Shown: positions 19,870 through 27,925 of the stretch, piece by piece | Layout: each line of letters starts with the position of its first letter | Numbering within the stretch: position 1 is the first letter of the stretch | From: Lachnospiraceae bacterium | GTDB lineage: Bacteria; Bacillota; Clostridia; Lachnospirales; Lachnospiraceae | Direction of reading: 5' to 3' | DNA length: 64,000 bases | Assembly: GCA_024696615.1 (NCBI GenBank) | Contig: JAILGS010000002.1 | Coordinates: 1-64,000 of the forward strand | Translations under genes and position numbers: made by a program | The notes under the pieces: model-generated | Database searches by the model: none | Told to the model about the DNA's origin: nothing | The model's input: only the letters and a program-made list of their open reading frames with translations

Positions 19870-21201
19870 ATGCATCGAATTATTGCTCAATTATTAATGT
19901 ATGACGCATTGGAAGAAGATTGCGTATTAAAGGAACTGGCTAAGGTAACCAAGGCCTTGGAAGAAGGAAGCGGCCATAAGCCGGAGATGATTTCCACCTG
20001 TTTTCATCAGGTGAAGAAGATCCTGGAAGTGGGAACGGATTATGGATTTGATAAGAATTTGTGGCATAACTATCTTACTTTTTTGATCATTACGGATGAG
20101 AATCCATTCTCCTTAACCTCTGAGAAGATTGGTGCCAATGAAGGTAGTGTGAACGCATTTGTAAAGCATGATTTTAAGGCTTTTATGGATCTTTTTTCCT
20201 ATGATTTTGGACCACTGGAACAGGAACTTGGGATTGATTGTTTTACCCGCTTACAAAATTATCAGGCCATTATCAAGCCGGAATTAATGTACAATCGCAA
20301 TGTGAGTGAGAAGGTGCGTCATCTGAGTGAGGCCTTAGAGAAGGCTTTGGATGAAGAGGAATTCTTTACATTGGTGACAGAGTTTTACCGGGATTATGGT
20401 GTGGGAATGTTTGGCTTAAATAAGGCATTCCGTATCCGTGGTACCGGAGAAGAGATGAAATTTACAGCCATTAATAACATGGATGATGTGGTTTTAAATG
20501 ATCTGGTGGGATATGAGATTCAGAAGAAGAAACTTATCGAGAATACGGAGAGTTTTGTGCAGGGACGAAAGGCCAATAATGTGCTGCTCTTTGGTGATAG
20601 TGGAACGGGTAAATCCACCAGTATTAAAGCCATCGTGAATGAATATTATAAGGATGGTCTGCGAATGATTGAGATTTATAAGCATCAGTTTGCAGATCTT
20701 TCCAATGTGATTGCGGCAGTGAAGAATCGTAATTACAAATTCATTATCTATATGGATGATCTTTCCTTTGAGGAATTTGAGATTGAATATAAGTTTTTAA
20801 AAGCAGTGATCGAAGGTGGTGTGGAGACCAAGCCGGATAATGTACTAATTTATGCCACCTCCAACCGTCGTCACTTGATTAATGAAACCTGGAAATCCAG
20901 AGGGGATGTGGAAGTCAATGATGGTATCCATAAGTCCGATACCATGCAGGAGCAGTTATCCTTAGTGAATCGTTTTGGTGTTACGATTTACTATGGAAAG
21001 CCAGCACCGAAGGAGTTCTATACGATTGTAATAGAGTTAGCAAGACGTTCCGGAATTACCCAGGAGAAGATGAGTGATGAGGAACTTACCTTAGAGGCCA
21101 ATCGTTGGGAACTGGCCCATGGTGGAATCAGTGGTCGTACGGCACAACAGTTTGTGAATTATCTGTTGGGTACCAAGTTCCTGGACTCTGCTTTGGATTA
21201 G
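19870..21201 (+). CDS. DUF815-family AAA ATPase
   Basis: ATPase of unknown cellular role. The AAA core is at about residues 200-400: Walker A FGDSGTGKST, Walker B FIIYMDDLSFE, and sensor/arginine region YATSNRRHLINETW. VGYEIQKKKLIENTESF upstream of Walker A is the DUF815 signature. The N-terminal 190 residues are helical and family-specific. I chose ATG 19870 because AGGAG (19858-19862) is spaced 7 bases from it, giving 443 residues. Longer in-frame starts at 19774 and 19864 fall in the hairpins or too close to the site. The next gene has its own strong promoter, so this gene is probably monocistronic. Confidence 0.85.
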   Translation: MHRIIAQLLMYDALEEDCVLKELAKVTKALEEGSGHKPEMISTCFHQVKKILEVGTDYGFDKNLWHNYLTFLIITDENPFSLTSEKIGANEGSVNAFVKHDFKAFMDLFSYDFGPLEQELGIDCFTRLQNYQAIIKPELMYNRNVSEKVRHLSEALEKALDEEEFFTLVTEFYRDYGVGMFGLNKAFRIRGTGEEMKFTAINNMDDVVLNDLVGYEIQKKKLIENTESFVQGRKANNVLLFGDSGTGKSTSIKAIVNEYYKDGLRMIEIYKHQFADLSNVIAAVKNRNYKFIIYMDDLSFEEFEIEYKFLKAVIEGGVETKPDNVLIYATSNRRHLINETWKSRGDVEVNDGIHKSDTMQEQLSLVNRFGVTIYYGKPAPKEFYTIVIELARRSGITQEKMSDEELTLEANRWELAHGGISGRTAQQFVNYLLGTKFLDSALD

Positions 21202-21248
21202 TCCAAGAAGTGGCTTAAATGCAACTGTATAGCATTTTTCAATATCTA

Positions 21249-21276
21249 TTGACAGTGTTTTTCCGTATGCTATAAT
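21249..21276 (+). promoter_or_regulatory. Strong sigma-A promoter of metal-resistance operon
   Basis: Consensus TTGACA (21249-21254) and consensus TATAAT (21271-21276) with a 16-bp spacer. A palindromic operator begins 8 bases downstream. Confidence 0.85.
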
Positions 21277-21284
21277 GAATTCAT

Positions 21285-21306
21285 CATATGAATAACTATT
21301 CATATG
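21285..21306. promoter_or_regulatory. Palindromic operator for ArsR/SmtB-type repressor
   Basis: CATATGAATA-AC-TATTCATATG is a perfect 10-2-10 palindrome covering the expected transcription start. The sequence (TGAA..TTCA in an AT-rich frame) is like sites bound by CadC/CzrA/SmtB. The regulator encoded at 23591 is the natural candidate to bind it. Binding is inference. Confidence 0.8.
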
Positions 21307-21354
21307 TGACTAAAATAATTCATTTGTTTGATAGGATATACGGAGGAACAAAAT

Positions 21355-21573
21355 ATGAAAAAGACTTACAAGATTGATGTGGATTGCGCCAACTGTGCCA
21401 ACAAGATGGAAGTGGCAGCCAAGGAAACCAAGGGTGTGAAGGACGCCACCGTGAATTTTATGACCTTAAAGATGATCGTGGAATTCGAAGATGGGGCCGA
21501 TGTTTCTACAGTGATGCAGGATGTCTTAACCAATTGTAAGAAAGTAGAAGATGATTGCGAAATCTTCTTATAA
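21355..21573 (+). CDS. Stand-alone heavy-metal-associated (HMA) domain protein
   Basis: 72-residue ferredoxin-like metallochaperone fold with the metal-binding motif DCANCANK at about residues 9-16 and typical GVKDATVNF. ATG 21355 has CGGAGGA 7 bases upstream; an upstream start at 21328 lacks a site. It is the first gene after the operator. The P-type ATPase next door lacks an N-terminal HMA domain, so this protein probably supplies that function as a separate chain. The C terminus (CKKVEDDCEIF) has two further cysteines. Confidence 0.88.
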   Translation: MKKTYKIDVDCANCANKMEVAAKETKGVKDATVNFMTLKMIVEFEDGADVSTVMQDVLTNCKKVEDDCEIFL

Positions 21574-21578
21574 TAGGG

Positions 21579-21609
21579 AACTGCTCCAGAATTCTGGGGC
21601 AGTTTTTTT
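21579..21609 (+). terminator. Terminator between HMA gene and P-type ATPase
   Basis: AACTGCTCCAGA pairs with TCTGGGGCAGTT (one G-U pair), followed by seven T. It probably lets only part of the transcripts continue into the ATPase gene, giving more HMA protein than pump. Confidence 0.8.
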
Positions 21610-21638
21610 CACAATCTTAGGAAAGTTTAGGTGACATC

Positions 21639-23534
21639 ATGAATAAGAAACAGAAAAAAGTATTGGTTCGCATCCTGATCGCGGCAGCTTTATTAGTGGT
21701 ATATGCCCTGGTCCCTTGGGAGCAAATGGGGTCGTATGGCCCGGGGATTAAGTTGGTCGCATATATGGTTCCTTACCTTGTGATCGGTTGGGATATTCTT
21801 CGGAAAGCCTGGAAGGGAATAGGAAATCGTCAGGTTTTTGATGAGAATTTTTTAATGGCGGTGGCTACGCTTGGTGCCATCGGTTGTGGAATTGCCGGAA
21901 CGGGGGATTATGTGGAAGCCGTTGCGGTAATGCTTTTTTATCAGGTGGGAGAATTATTCCAAAGCTATGCGGTGGGAAAGAGCCGTCGCAATATCTCGGA
22001 ATTAATGGATATTCGTCCGGATTATGCCAATTGCCTGGTGGATGGAAACTGGCAGAAGGTGGATCCGGAGGAAGTGGCCATTGGAAGCAGGATTCTTGTA
22101 AATCCGGGAGAGAAGGTTCCCATCGATGGAATTGTACGAAAAGGTATCTCCACTTTAAATACTGCCGCCCTTACCGGGGAGAGTCTTCCCAGGGATGTGG
22201 TGGAAGGAAATGAAATTATCTCCGGTTGTATTAATATGACGGGAGTGTTAGAGATTGAAACGACCAAGGAATTTGGAGAGTCCACGGTTTCTAAGATTTT
22301 GGAACTGGTGGAGAATGCCAGCTCTCGAAAGTCTAAATCCGAGGAATTTATTAGTAAATTTGCAAGGGTCTATACTCCGGTGGTATGTTATCTGGCTCTG
22401 GCCCTGGCACTTCTTCCACCAGTGGTACTGTGGGTGATGGGAGAAGCTCCTTCTTTTGGTGTGTGGGTTTATCGAGCCCTGACTTTTTTGGTCATTAGTT
22501 GCCCATGTGCACTGGTAATCAGTATTCCTCTTACGTTCTTTGCAGGAATTGGTGGTGCAAGCCGGGAGGGTATTTTGGTGAAGGGTTCCGTGTATTTAGA
22601 GAATCTTTCCAAGGTAACCCATGTGGTATTTGATAAGACGGGAACCATGACTCAGGGTGTTTTTGAGGTAGTGGGAATTCATCATAATTCCATGGAAGAG
22701 AAGGAATTATTACGCTTAGCAGCTCATGCGGAAGCTCATTCCTCCCATCCGATTAGTAAGAGCTTATTAAAGGCTTATGGAGGAACTTTAGAGCCAACCA
22801 TTCTTGGAAGCGTGGAAGAGATTGCCGGAGAAGGTGTGGTTGCTCAGGTGGAGAACAAGACCATTACCATCGGAAATAGCAAGTTAATGAAGCGTTATCA
22901 CATCGCGTATACCGATTGTCACAGCGTGGGAACCATTGTTCATATTGCTGTGGATGGGGAATATGCGGGACATATTGTGATCGCCGATGTGGAAAAGCCT
23001 ACGGCGAAAGAAGCAATTCGGAAATTACATCAGGCGGGCATTGCCAAAACGATTATGCTTACGGGAGATGCGAAGAACGTCGCAGAGGTGGTGGCTAAGG
23101 ATCTTGGCATCGATGAAGTCTATGGGGAACTGCTTCCTGCCACCAAGGTGGAGAAGTTAGAAGAAATCTTAAAGCAAAATCAAGGACGTGGCAAAGTGGC
23201 CTTCGTGGGGGATGGCATTAATGATGCACCCGTATTATCCAGAGCGGACCTGGGAATTGCCATGGGAGCCATGGGATCGGATGCGGCCATTGAAGCAGCG
23301 GATGTGGTACTTATGGATGATGATCCATTAAAGATTGCCCAGGGAATTCGACTTTCGAGAAAATGTCTTCGAATTGTGTATGAGAATATTTATTTTGCTA
23401 TCGGCATTAAGGTGTTATGCTTACTGTTAGGTGCTTTGGGTATTGCCAACATGTGGGCAGCAATTTTTGCCGATGTGGGAGTGATGATCCTTGCGGTATG
23501 TAATGCCATTCGTGCCCTGTGGGCTGGAAAATAA
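21639..23534 (+). CDS. zntA: Zn/Cd/Pb-type P1B ATPase efflux pump
   Basis: Membrane pump that exports divalent soft metals using ATP. Landmarks: TGES (179-182), SCPCALVIS metal-binding helix (from 287), DKTGT with phosphorylated Asp332, SSHP (about 375), GDGIND (about 527), and in the last helices MWAAIFADVGVMIL. The Asp there is typical of the Zn/Cd subgroup (ZntA/CadA). At 631 residues it is short because the N-terminal HMA domain is missing; a free HMA protein is encoded just before it. TTAGGTGA precedes ATG 21639. An ArsR-type regulator follows. Confidence 0.93.
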   Translation: MNKKQKKVLVRILIAAALLVVYALVPWEQMGSYGPGIKLVAYMVPYLVIGWDILRKAWKGIGNRQVFDENFLMAVATLGAIGCGIAGTGDYVEAVAVMLFYQVGELFQSYAVGKSRRNISELMDIRPDYANCLVDGNWQKVDPEEVAIGSRILVNPGEKVPIDGIVRKGISTLNTAALTGESLPRDVVEGNEIISGCINMTGVLEIETTKEFGESTVSKILELVENASSRKSKSEEFISKFARVYTPVVCYLALALALLPPVVLWVMGEAPSFGVWVYRALTFLVISCPCALVISIPLTFFAGIGGASREGILVKGSVYLENLSKVTHVVFDKTGTMTQGVFEVVGIHHNSMEEKELLRLAAHAEAHSSHPISKSLLKAYGGTLEPTILGSVEEIAGEGVVAQVENKTITIGNSKLMKRYHIAYTDCHSVGTIVHIAVDGEYAGHIVIADVEKPTAKEAIRKLHQAGIAKTIMLTGDAKNVAEVVAKDLGIDEVYGELLPATKVEKLEEILKQNQGRGKVAFVGDGINDAPVLSRADLGIAMGAMGSDAAIEAADVVLMDDDPLKIAQGIRLSRKCLRIVYENIYFAIGIKVLCLLLGALGIANMWAAIFADVGVMILAVCNAIRALWAGK

Positions 23535-23590
23535 GAGGAGTTACACTATCCATAAGAATAAGAATCGTAAAGAAAGGATGAAGTGGATCG

Positions 23591-23962
23591 ATGAATAAGA
23601 AGCCTTCAACAAAAAAAGAAGTACCTTCCTCGGAGGAATTATTAGAAGTTGTGGAACGAAGTCTTCCACCGGAGGATGAAATAATTGATCTTTCGGATCT
23701 GTTTAAAGTATTTGGAGATTATACCAGACTTCGGATTCTCTTCGTCTTAGCAGAGCGGGAGGTATGTGTCTGTGATTTAGCAGAAGCCTTGAGTATGACT
23801 CAATCTGCGATTTCCCATCAATTAAAGATTTTAAAGCAGAATAAATTAATTAAGAATCGCCGGGAAGGAAAATCCATCTATTATGCGCTTTCTGATGAGC
23901 ATGTGCGTTCCATTATTGCTGCGGGCCGTGAACATATTGAAGAAGAAAATGATTATTCTTAA
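23591..23962 (+). CDS. ArsR/SmtB-family metal-sensing repressor
   Basis: 123-residue winged-helix regulator. VFGDYTRLRILFVLAEREVCVCDLAEAL leads into the recognition helix MTQSAISHQLKILKQ. The EVCVCDL segment resembles the cysteine (alpha3) site of CadC-like sensors, and DEHVRSIIAAGREHIEEE carries the D.H...H..E alpha5 zinc site of SmtB/CzrA. Both types of site may therefore be present. AAAGGATG precedes ATG 23591. It is last in the HMA-pump-repressor set and probably binds the palindrome at 21285-21306, releasing it when metal is bound. Confidence 0.92.
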   Translation: MNKKPSTKKEVPSSEELLEVVERSLPPEDEIIDLSDLFKVFGDYTRLRILFVLAEREVCVCDLAEALSMTQSAISHQLKILKQNKLIKNRREGKSIYYALSDEHVRSIIAAGREHIEEENDYS

Positions 23963-24024
23963 GGGTGTATTTTTTCTTCAGATATGCTATGATGCAATAG
24001 ATGTTGGCAAGTAGGAGGAGTAAT

Positions 24025-24528
24025 ATGGAACTTTGGGATATCTATGATGCAGACAAAAAGCGCACAGGAAGAACCATGAAAAGAAATGATTGGATCTTAC
24101 AGGATGGGGAATACCATCTGACGGTGCTTGGTGTGATCCGTCGTACGGATGGAAAATTCTTAATTACCAAGCGAACCATGAATAAGGCGTGGGCTCCTGG
24201 CTGGTGGGAAGTCTCCGGTGGAGCTGCACAGGCGGGAGAAGATTCCAAGGATGCGGTATGCCGTGAAATCCTGGAAGAAACCGGACTGGATGTGAAAAAT
24301 GCGAAGGGTGGATATTTATTCACTTATCATCGTGAGACTCCAGGAAAGGGCGATAATTATTTCGTGGATGTATATCGATTCGATTTGGATTTTACGGAGC
24401 AGGATGTACATTTGCAGGAGGAAGAAACTGCAGGATTTACCATTGCTTCCCTGGAGGAGATTAAAGCATTAGCGAAGGAAGGAATTTTCCTTCACTATGA
24501 TAGTATCAAAGAAGCTTTTGAAGCGTAA
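24025..24528 (+). CDS. Nudix hydrolase
   Basis: Pyrophosphohydrolase of 167 residues. The Nudix box (G-x5-E-x7-REUxEExGU) is complete, from GAAQAGED through CREILEETGL. The start DIYDADKKRTGRTMKR and the W-rich stretch before the box resemble the IPP-isomerase-like/YfcD Nudix group; the substrate is unknown. ATG 24025 has AGGAGG at 24012; an earlier in-frame ATG at 24001 lies before that site. TGCTATGAT at 23985-23993 may be its own promoter. A terminator follows. Confidence 0.9.
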   Translation: MELWDIYDADKKRTGRTMKRNDWILQDGEYHLTVLGVIRRTDGKFLITKRTMNKAWAPGWWEVSGGAAQAGEDSKDAVCREILEETGLDVKNAKGGYLFTYHRETPGKGDNYFVDVYRFDLDFTEQDVHLQEEETAGFTIASLEEIKALAKEGIFLHYDSIKEAFEA

Positions 24529-24555
24529 TAGGAAATGTCATAGGAAATCATAAGA

Positions 24556-24587
24556 AAAGCCGGAGTCCGATGGACTTCGGCTTTTTT
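24556..24587 (+). terminator. Terminator after Nudix gene
   Basis: AAGCCGGAGTCC pairs with GGACTTCGGCTT (one wobble), followed by TTTTTT. Confidence 0.88.
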
Positions 24588-24687
24588 AGGGAAAATACCT
24601 TCTGCAGCCCCTATTTTATTAAGTGATCATAGGGATCATCCGTCCTAGCATATAGAATATGCATTGGTACCTGGATGCGATCCAGGA

Positions 24688-25032
24688 TTATAAATGGTGA
24701 ATGAGGTCTCTTATGAGGGCTTTCTTTTGATCCGGAAGCGTGAGGTACTTTTTTATTTCCTCCCGGTCCTGATTCGAATAAGCGCTAAGAGGCTGCATCT
24801 TGGATACATCGGTTAGTCCAAGTAGATAGTCCGTGCTGACTTCGTAGATTTGGCTAAGTAACACAAGGTGCTCAATGGATGGGTGTGTTAAGCCACATTC
24901 ATAGGAACTGATGGTGGCTTGGGACACTCCTAATTCGATTGCTACATAGATTTGACTTAATCTTGCTGAACGACGTAGTAGTCGTAAGCGTTCTGCGCAG
25001 GTAGTATAAGCGTCAGGGCCTAATTTCGTCAT
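24688..25032 (-). CDS. XRE-family helix-turn-helix regulator
   Basis: 114-residue DNA-binding protein. A Cro/C1-type HTH occupies about residues 14-70 (RLRLLRRSARLSQIYVAIEL, GVSQATISSYECG, HPSIEHLVLLSQIYEVSTDYLLGL). The C-terminal 40 residues are charged and helical, without a recognised domain. AAGGGGGAAG precedes the ATG. It is divergent from the cysteine peptidase/ParB-PnrA operon, with 185 bases between, and may control that operon and itself. A 12-bp palindrome lies in its promoter. Confidence 0.88.
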   Translation of the reverse strand: MTKLGPDAYTTCAERLRLLRRSARLSQIYVAIELGVSQATISSYECGLTHPSIEHLVLLSQIYEVSTDYLLGLTDVSKMQPLSAYSNQDREEIKKYLTLPDQKKALIRDLIHHL

Positions 25033-25080
25033 ATCTTCCCCCTTTTCTTGGGGCAGCAGAAAGCTTCCCCTATATAATAC

Positions 25081-25115
25081 CTAAAATTTTAGAAAAATAG
25101 TATATTTTTTTTCAA
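25081..25115 (-). promoter_or_regulatory. Promoter of XRE gene with overlapping palindrome
   Basis: On the minus strand TTGAAA (25115-25110) and TAAAAT (25091-25086) are 18 bp apart. CTAAAATTTTAG (25081-25092), a perfect 12-bp palindrome, covers the -10 box, which suggests autorepression. Confidence 0.55.
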
Positions 25116-25150
25116 GGTACACACCCACCTAGGGAAATCGAATAAATCAA

Positions 25151-25179
25151 TTCCCTTTCCCAAGGTTCTTTGTTATAAT
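25151..25179 (+). promoter_or_regulatory. Extended -10 promoter of peptidase/ParB-PnrA operon
   Basis: TGTTATAAT (25171-25179) is an extended -10 with a weak TTCCCT 17 bp upstream. GAAGGAGG follows at about 25204, before ATG 25218. Confidence 0.6.
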
Positions 25180-25217
25180 AATAATTTGAGAATGTGTGTG
25201 GTTGAAGGAGGCGCGGG

Positions 25218-25901
25218 ATGAATTGTTCTTTAAAACATGAATATCCTCATATTATGTATCCTTCCGGACCTTCTTTTGGTGGAAATCAGATGAAGGAGGC
25301 ACATCTTCCGACAGCGAATCTTGGCTGTGGTTTGGTTGCAGTAGCAGATACTCTGTCCTATCTATGTCGAACGAATGGTGCGAGTATTCCTCAGATCCCA
25401 TATGAGTCCACTATTTCGCAAGAAACATATACGAAGTATTTAAACAGACTTCGTAGACGCATGCCGATTCTTTCCTTACTTGGAGGAATTCCTGCCATGG
25501 AATTGGTATGGGCCCTTCGGTATTATAGTAAGAAGGCGCACTTATCCTATTCCTTCCGGTGGGGAGTTCCCAGCCGAAAGATGTATGGGGTGATTGCTAA
25601 GATGTTATCCCAGGATCTGCCAGTGATTGTTTCTGTGGGAATGGCCTTTCCGTATTTTATCTCCAAAGCAGGAGTGAAGTACTATGAGAAGCGGCCAAAC
25701 GGAAACTTAGTTGTGGCAGGGACGGTGCGTGGGCATTATATGACCATCACTGGACTGATGGATGTGGATGAGAGAGCGTACCTTCGGGTTTCTAGTTGGG
25801 GAATGGAATATTATATTGATTTTGAGGAGTACCTTAACTTTGCCCGAAAGAAAAGCAATCTGCTATTTACGAATATATTGTATATTTCTAAGAGGAGGTA
25901 A
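25218..25901 (+). CDS. Papain/C39-like cysteine peptidase-fold protein, no signal peptide
   Basis: 227 residues. The pattern NLGCGLVAVADTL (Cys37), RGHYMTITG (His173) and VSSWG (192-195) matches the Cys-His-Asn/Asp order of the C39/papain-like fold. The third position is Ser rather than Asn or Asp, so activity is not certain; it could be a peptidase, transglutaminase-like enzyme or an inactive binding version. No signal peptide or membrane segment is seen, so it is cytosolic. Only 2 bases separate it from the next gene, whose ribosome site (AGAGGAGG) lies inside this reading frame, so the two products probably work together. Confidence 0.65.
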   Translation: MNCSLKHEYPHIMYPSGPSFGGNQMKEAHLPTANLGCGLVAVADTLSYLCRTNGASIPQIPYESTISQETYTKYLNRLRRRMPILSLLGGIPAMELVWALRYYSKKAHLSYSFRWGVPSRKMYGVIAKMLSQDLPVIVSVGMAFPYFISKAGVKYYEKRPNGNLVVAGTVRGHYMTITGLMDVDERAYLRVSSWGMEYYIDFEEYLNFARKKSNLLFTNILYISKRR

Positions 25902-25903
25902 GT

Positions 25904-27841
25904 ATGATCGAAGATTACGAGAGAGCTCTAAAACTTGGAAAAAAAGAATATCAGCGTCAGGTTTCCCGCGGTAGTTATCCATATCTTCCAGCCATGGAAG
26001 ATGTGATTGGAACGACTCCCATTGTCCGGGAAGAAAGTGTGGGATTATGTGGTATTCCCATTGATTTAATTGTGGGTACGGCTTATGCAGGCCGAACCAA
26101 TTCCTTTGCATCGAATTTTATGCCGCTGTTAGATGCGGAGTCCGAATTTGCGAAAAAATGGACCACCTTAAGTAAGGCACATGTGGAAGAAGGAATTCAT
26201 GATGCCATTAAGGTATATGAATATATGAATCATTTCTATGTGGTGGAAGGCAATAAGCGTGTCAGTGTACTGCGCTATTATGGTGCTGCTTCCGTTCTTG
26301 CCACCGTGGTACGAAAGATTCCAAAGCGTACGGAAGAACCACAGAATATCATCTATTATGAATTCATGGATTTCTATACCATTACGAGAATTTATCGAAT
26401 CATCTTTAGTAAGGTGGGCTCCTATCAGAAGCTGTTAAGCTTAGTTCCTGTGGATTCCTCCGAGAAGTGGGATGACGAATTCCGTCAGGACTTTTTGTCC
26501 GTATATTATCGTTTTGAATCCGCTCTAAAAAAGAGTGAAGCCAGGGATTTAGATCTTACCACCGCGGATATGTTCTTAGTGGTGTTAGAAAAATATGGAT
26601 TTGAGGCATTGGATAACCTGAGTACGGATGAGATGGTGGGACGCATTCATGAATCCATCGATGAGATTAAGATTGAGGAAATTCATGATGTTCAGGTTGC
26701 CATGGCACCGGAAGCGCCTAGCCATAAGAATTTTGTGGAGAAGTTATTTAAGAATGGACCAAGCAATGTAAAATGTGCCTTTGTATATAACAAGGGGGTT
26801 CAGGACTCCGGTTGGGTGTATGGCCATGAACTGGGACGACTTCACTTGGAGAATGCCTATGCAGGACGTGTAACCACGGAGAAATTTGAGATTAGTACCA
26901 CCAATATGGATATGGATTCGGAAGAAGCGATTGAAGAGATGACCAGTTCCATGGAGGAGATTGTCAGCCAGGGGTATCAGGTGATTTTTGCCACCACCAG
27001 GGAATTAATTGAACCATCCCTTCGTGTGGCATTGGCACATCCGGATGTGATTGTATTAAATTGCTCCTTAAATATGCCTCATAAATACGTTCGTACTTAC
27101 TATGGTCGTATGTATGAAGCGAAATTCATTACCGGTGCCATTGCGGCAGCCATGTCCGAAGGGGATACCATCGGTTATATTGCAGATTATCCAATCTACG
27201 GTATGAATGCCAATATTAACGCATTTGCTCTAGGAGCAAGTTTTGTGAATCCAAGAGCCAAGATTCAGCTAGAATGGGTTACCGTGAAGAATCCCGTGGA
27301 GCATAGTGTGCGGTGTCGGGATGATATCTCCGTCGTTTCCTACCGGGATATGGTGGCTCCAAACCAGCGTCGCAAGCATGATGAGAATGATCCGGCCCTT
27401 CAGTTTGGTCTCTGTATTAAAGAGAATGGAAGAGCTATTAATATTGCCATGCCAGTATGGAACTGGGGTGTATTCTATGAGAAGATTGTGGGAATCATCT
27501 TAAATGGTGATTATCACAAATATGATGATGTGGCCCTGAATTATTGGTGGGGCATGGATGCCGGCGTAGTGGATATTTTCCTGTCCCATCGCCTGCCACT
27601 GGGAACGAAGCGTATGGCGGAGTTTCTACAGACCTCCATTAAGAATGGAAGCCTGCGCCCATTCTGCGGTAAATTAATTCGCCAGGATGGTACGATTTTA
27701 AGTCAGGATGAAAGCTGTATTGCAGCAGAGGAAGTGATGACCATGAATTATCTGGTGGATAATGTCATCGGTTCCATTCCAAGCATCGAGGAATTAAGAG
27801 AAGATGCGCAGCCAATTGTAAAGCTTCAGAGTATCTTATAG
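25904..27841 (+). CDS. ParB-like N-terminal region fused to PnrA/BMP-type ligand-binding domain, cytosolic
   Basis: 645 residues. Residues 90-130 contain a ParB/sulfiredoxin-like motif (VVEGNKRVSVLRYYG). Residues 135-270 are helical and unassigned. From about 285 the protein resembles BMP/PnrA/Med nucleoside-binding proteins (CAFVYNKGVQDSGWVYGHELGR, VIFATTRELIEPSL, KFITGAIAAAMSEGDTIGYIADYPIYG). Those are normally lipoproteins feeding ABC importers, but here there is no signal peptide, lipobox or membrane segment, and no permease genes are adjacent. It therefore looks like an intracellular sensor or regulator of a nucleoside-like ligand. The partner gene upstream encodes a C39-like protein. 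Confidence 0.75.
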   Translation: MIEDYERALKLGKKEYQRQVSRGSYPYLPAMEDVIGTTPIVREESVGLCGIPIDLIVGTAYAGRTNSFASNFMPLLDAESEFAKKWTTLSKAHVEEGIHDAIKVYEYMNHFYVVEGNKRVSVLRYYGAASVLATVVRKIPKRTEEPQNIIYYEFMDFYTITRIYRIIFSKVGSYQKLLSLVPVDSSEKWDDEFRQDFLSVYYRFESALKKSEARDLDLTTADMFLVVLEKYGFEALDNLSTDEMVGRIHESIDEIKIEEIHDVQVAMAPEAPSHKNFVEKLFKNGPSNVKCAFVYNKGVQDSGWVYGHELGRLHLENAYAGRVTTEKFEISTTNMDMDSEEAIEEMTSSMEEIVSQGYQVIFATTRELIEPSLRVALAHPDVIVLNCSLNMPHKYVRTYYGRMYEAKFITGAIAAAMSEGDTIGYIADYPIYGMNANINAFALGASFVNPRAKIQLEWVTVKNPVEHSVRCRDDISVVSYRDMVAPNQRRKHDENDPALQFGLCIKENGRAINIAMPVWNWGVFYEKIVGIILNGDYHKYDDVALNYWWGMDAGVVDIFLSHRLPLGTKRMAEFLQTSIKNGSLRPFCGKLIRQDGTILSQDESCIAAEEVMTMNYLVDNVIGSIPSIEELREDAQPIVKLQSIL

Positions 27842-27925
27842 GGACCTTTATGGAAACCTTAAGGGGATATCTTTGAAATACAATGGAAATAAGCCTGGAG
27901 TACAGGTTCTTAAGGGGACAGTCGT

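Noticed and set aside
24669..24685. CCTGGAT-GCG-ATCCAGG as terminator of the XRE gene
   Set aside because: A perfect 7-bp stem but with no T-run on the minus strand after it, so termination is not supported.
27858..27918. CTTAAGGGGA direct repeat before the phosphoesterase gene
   Set aside because: Only 10 bp, and the second copy coincides with the ribosome site; likely chance.
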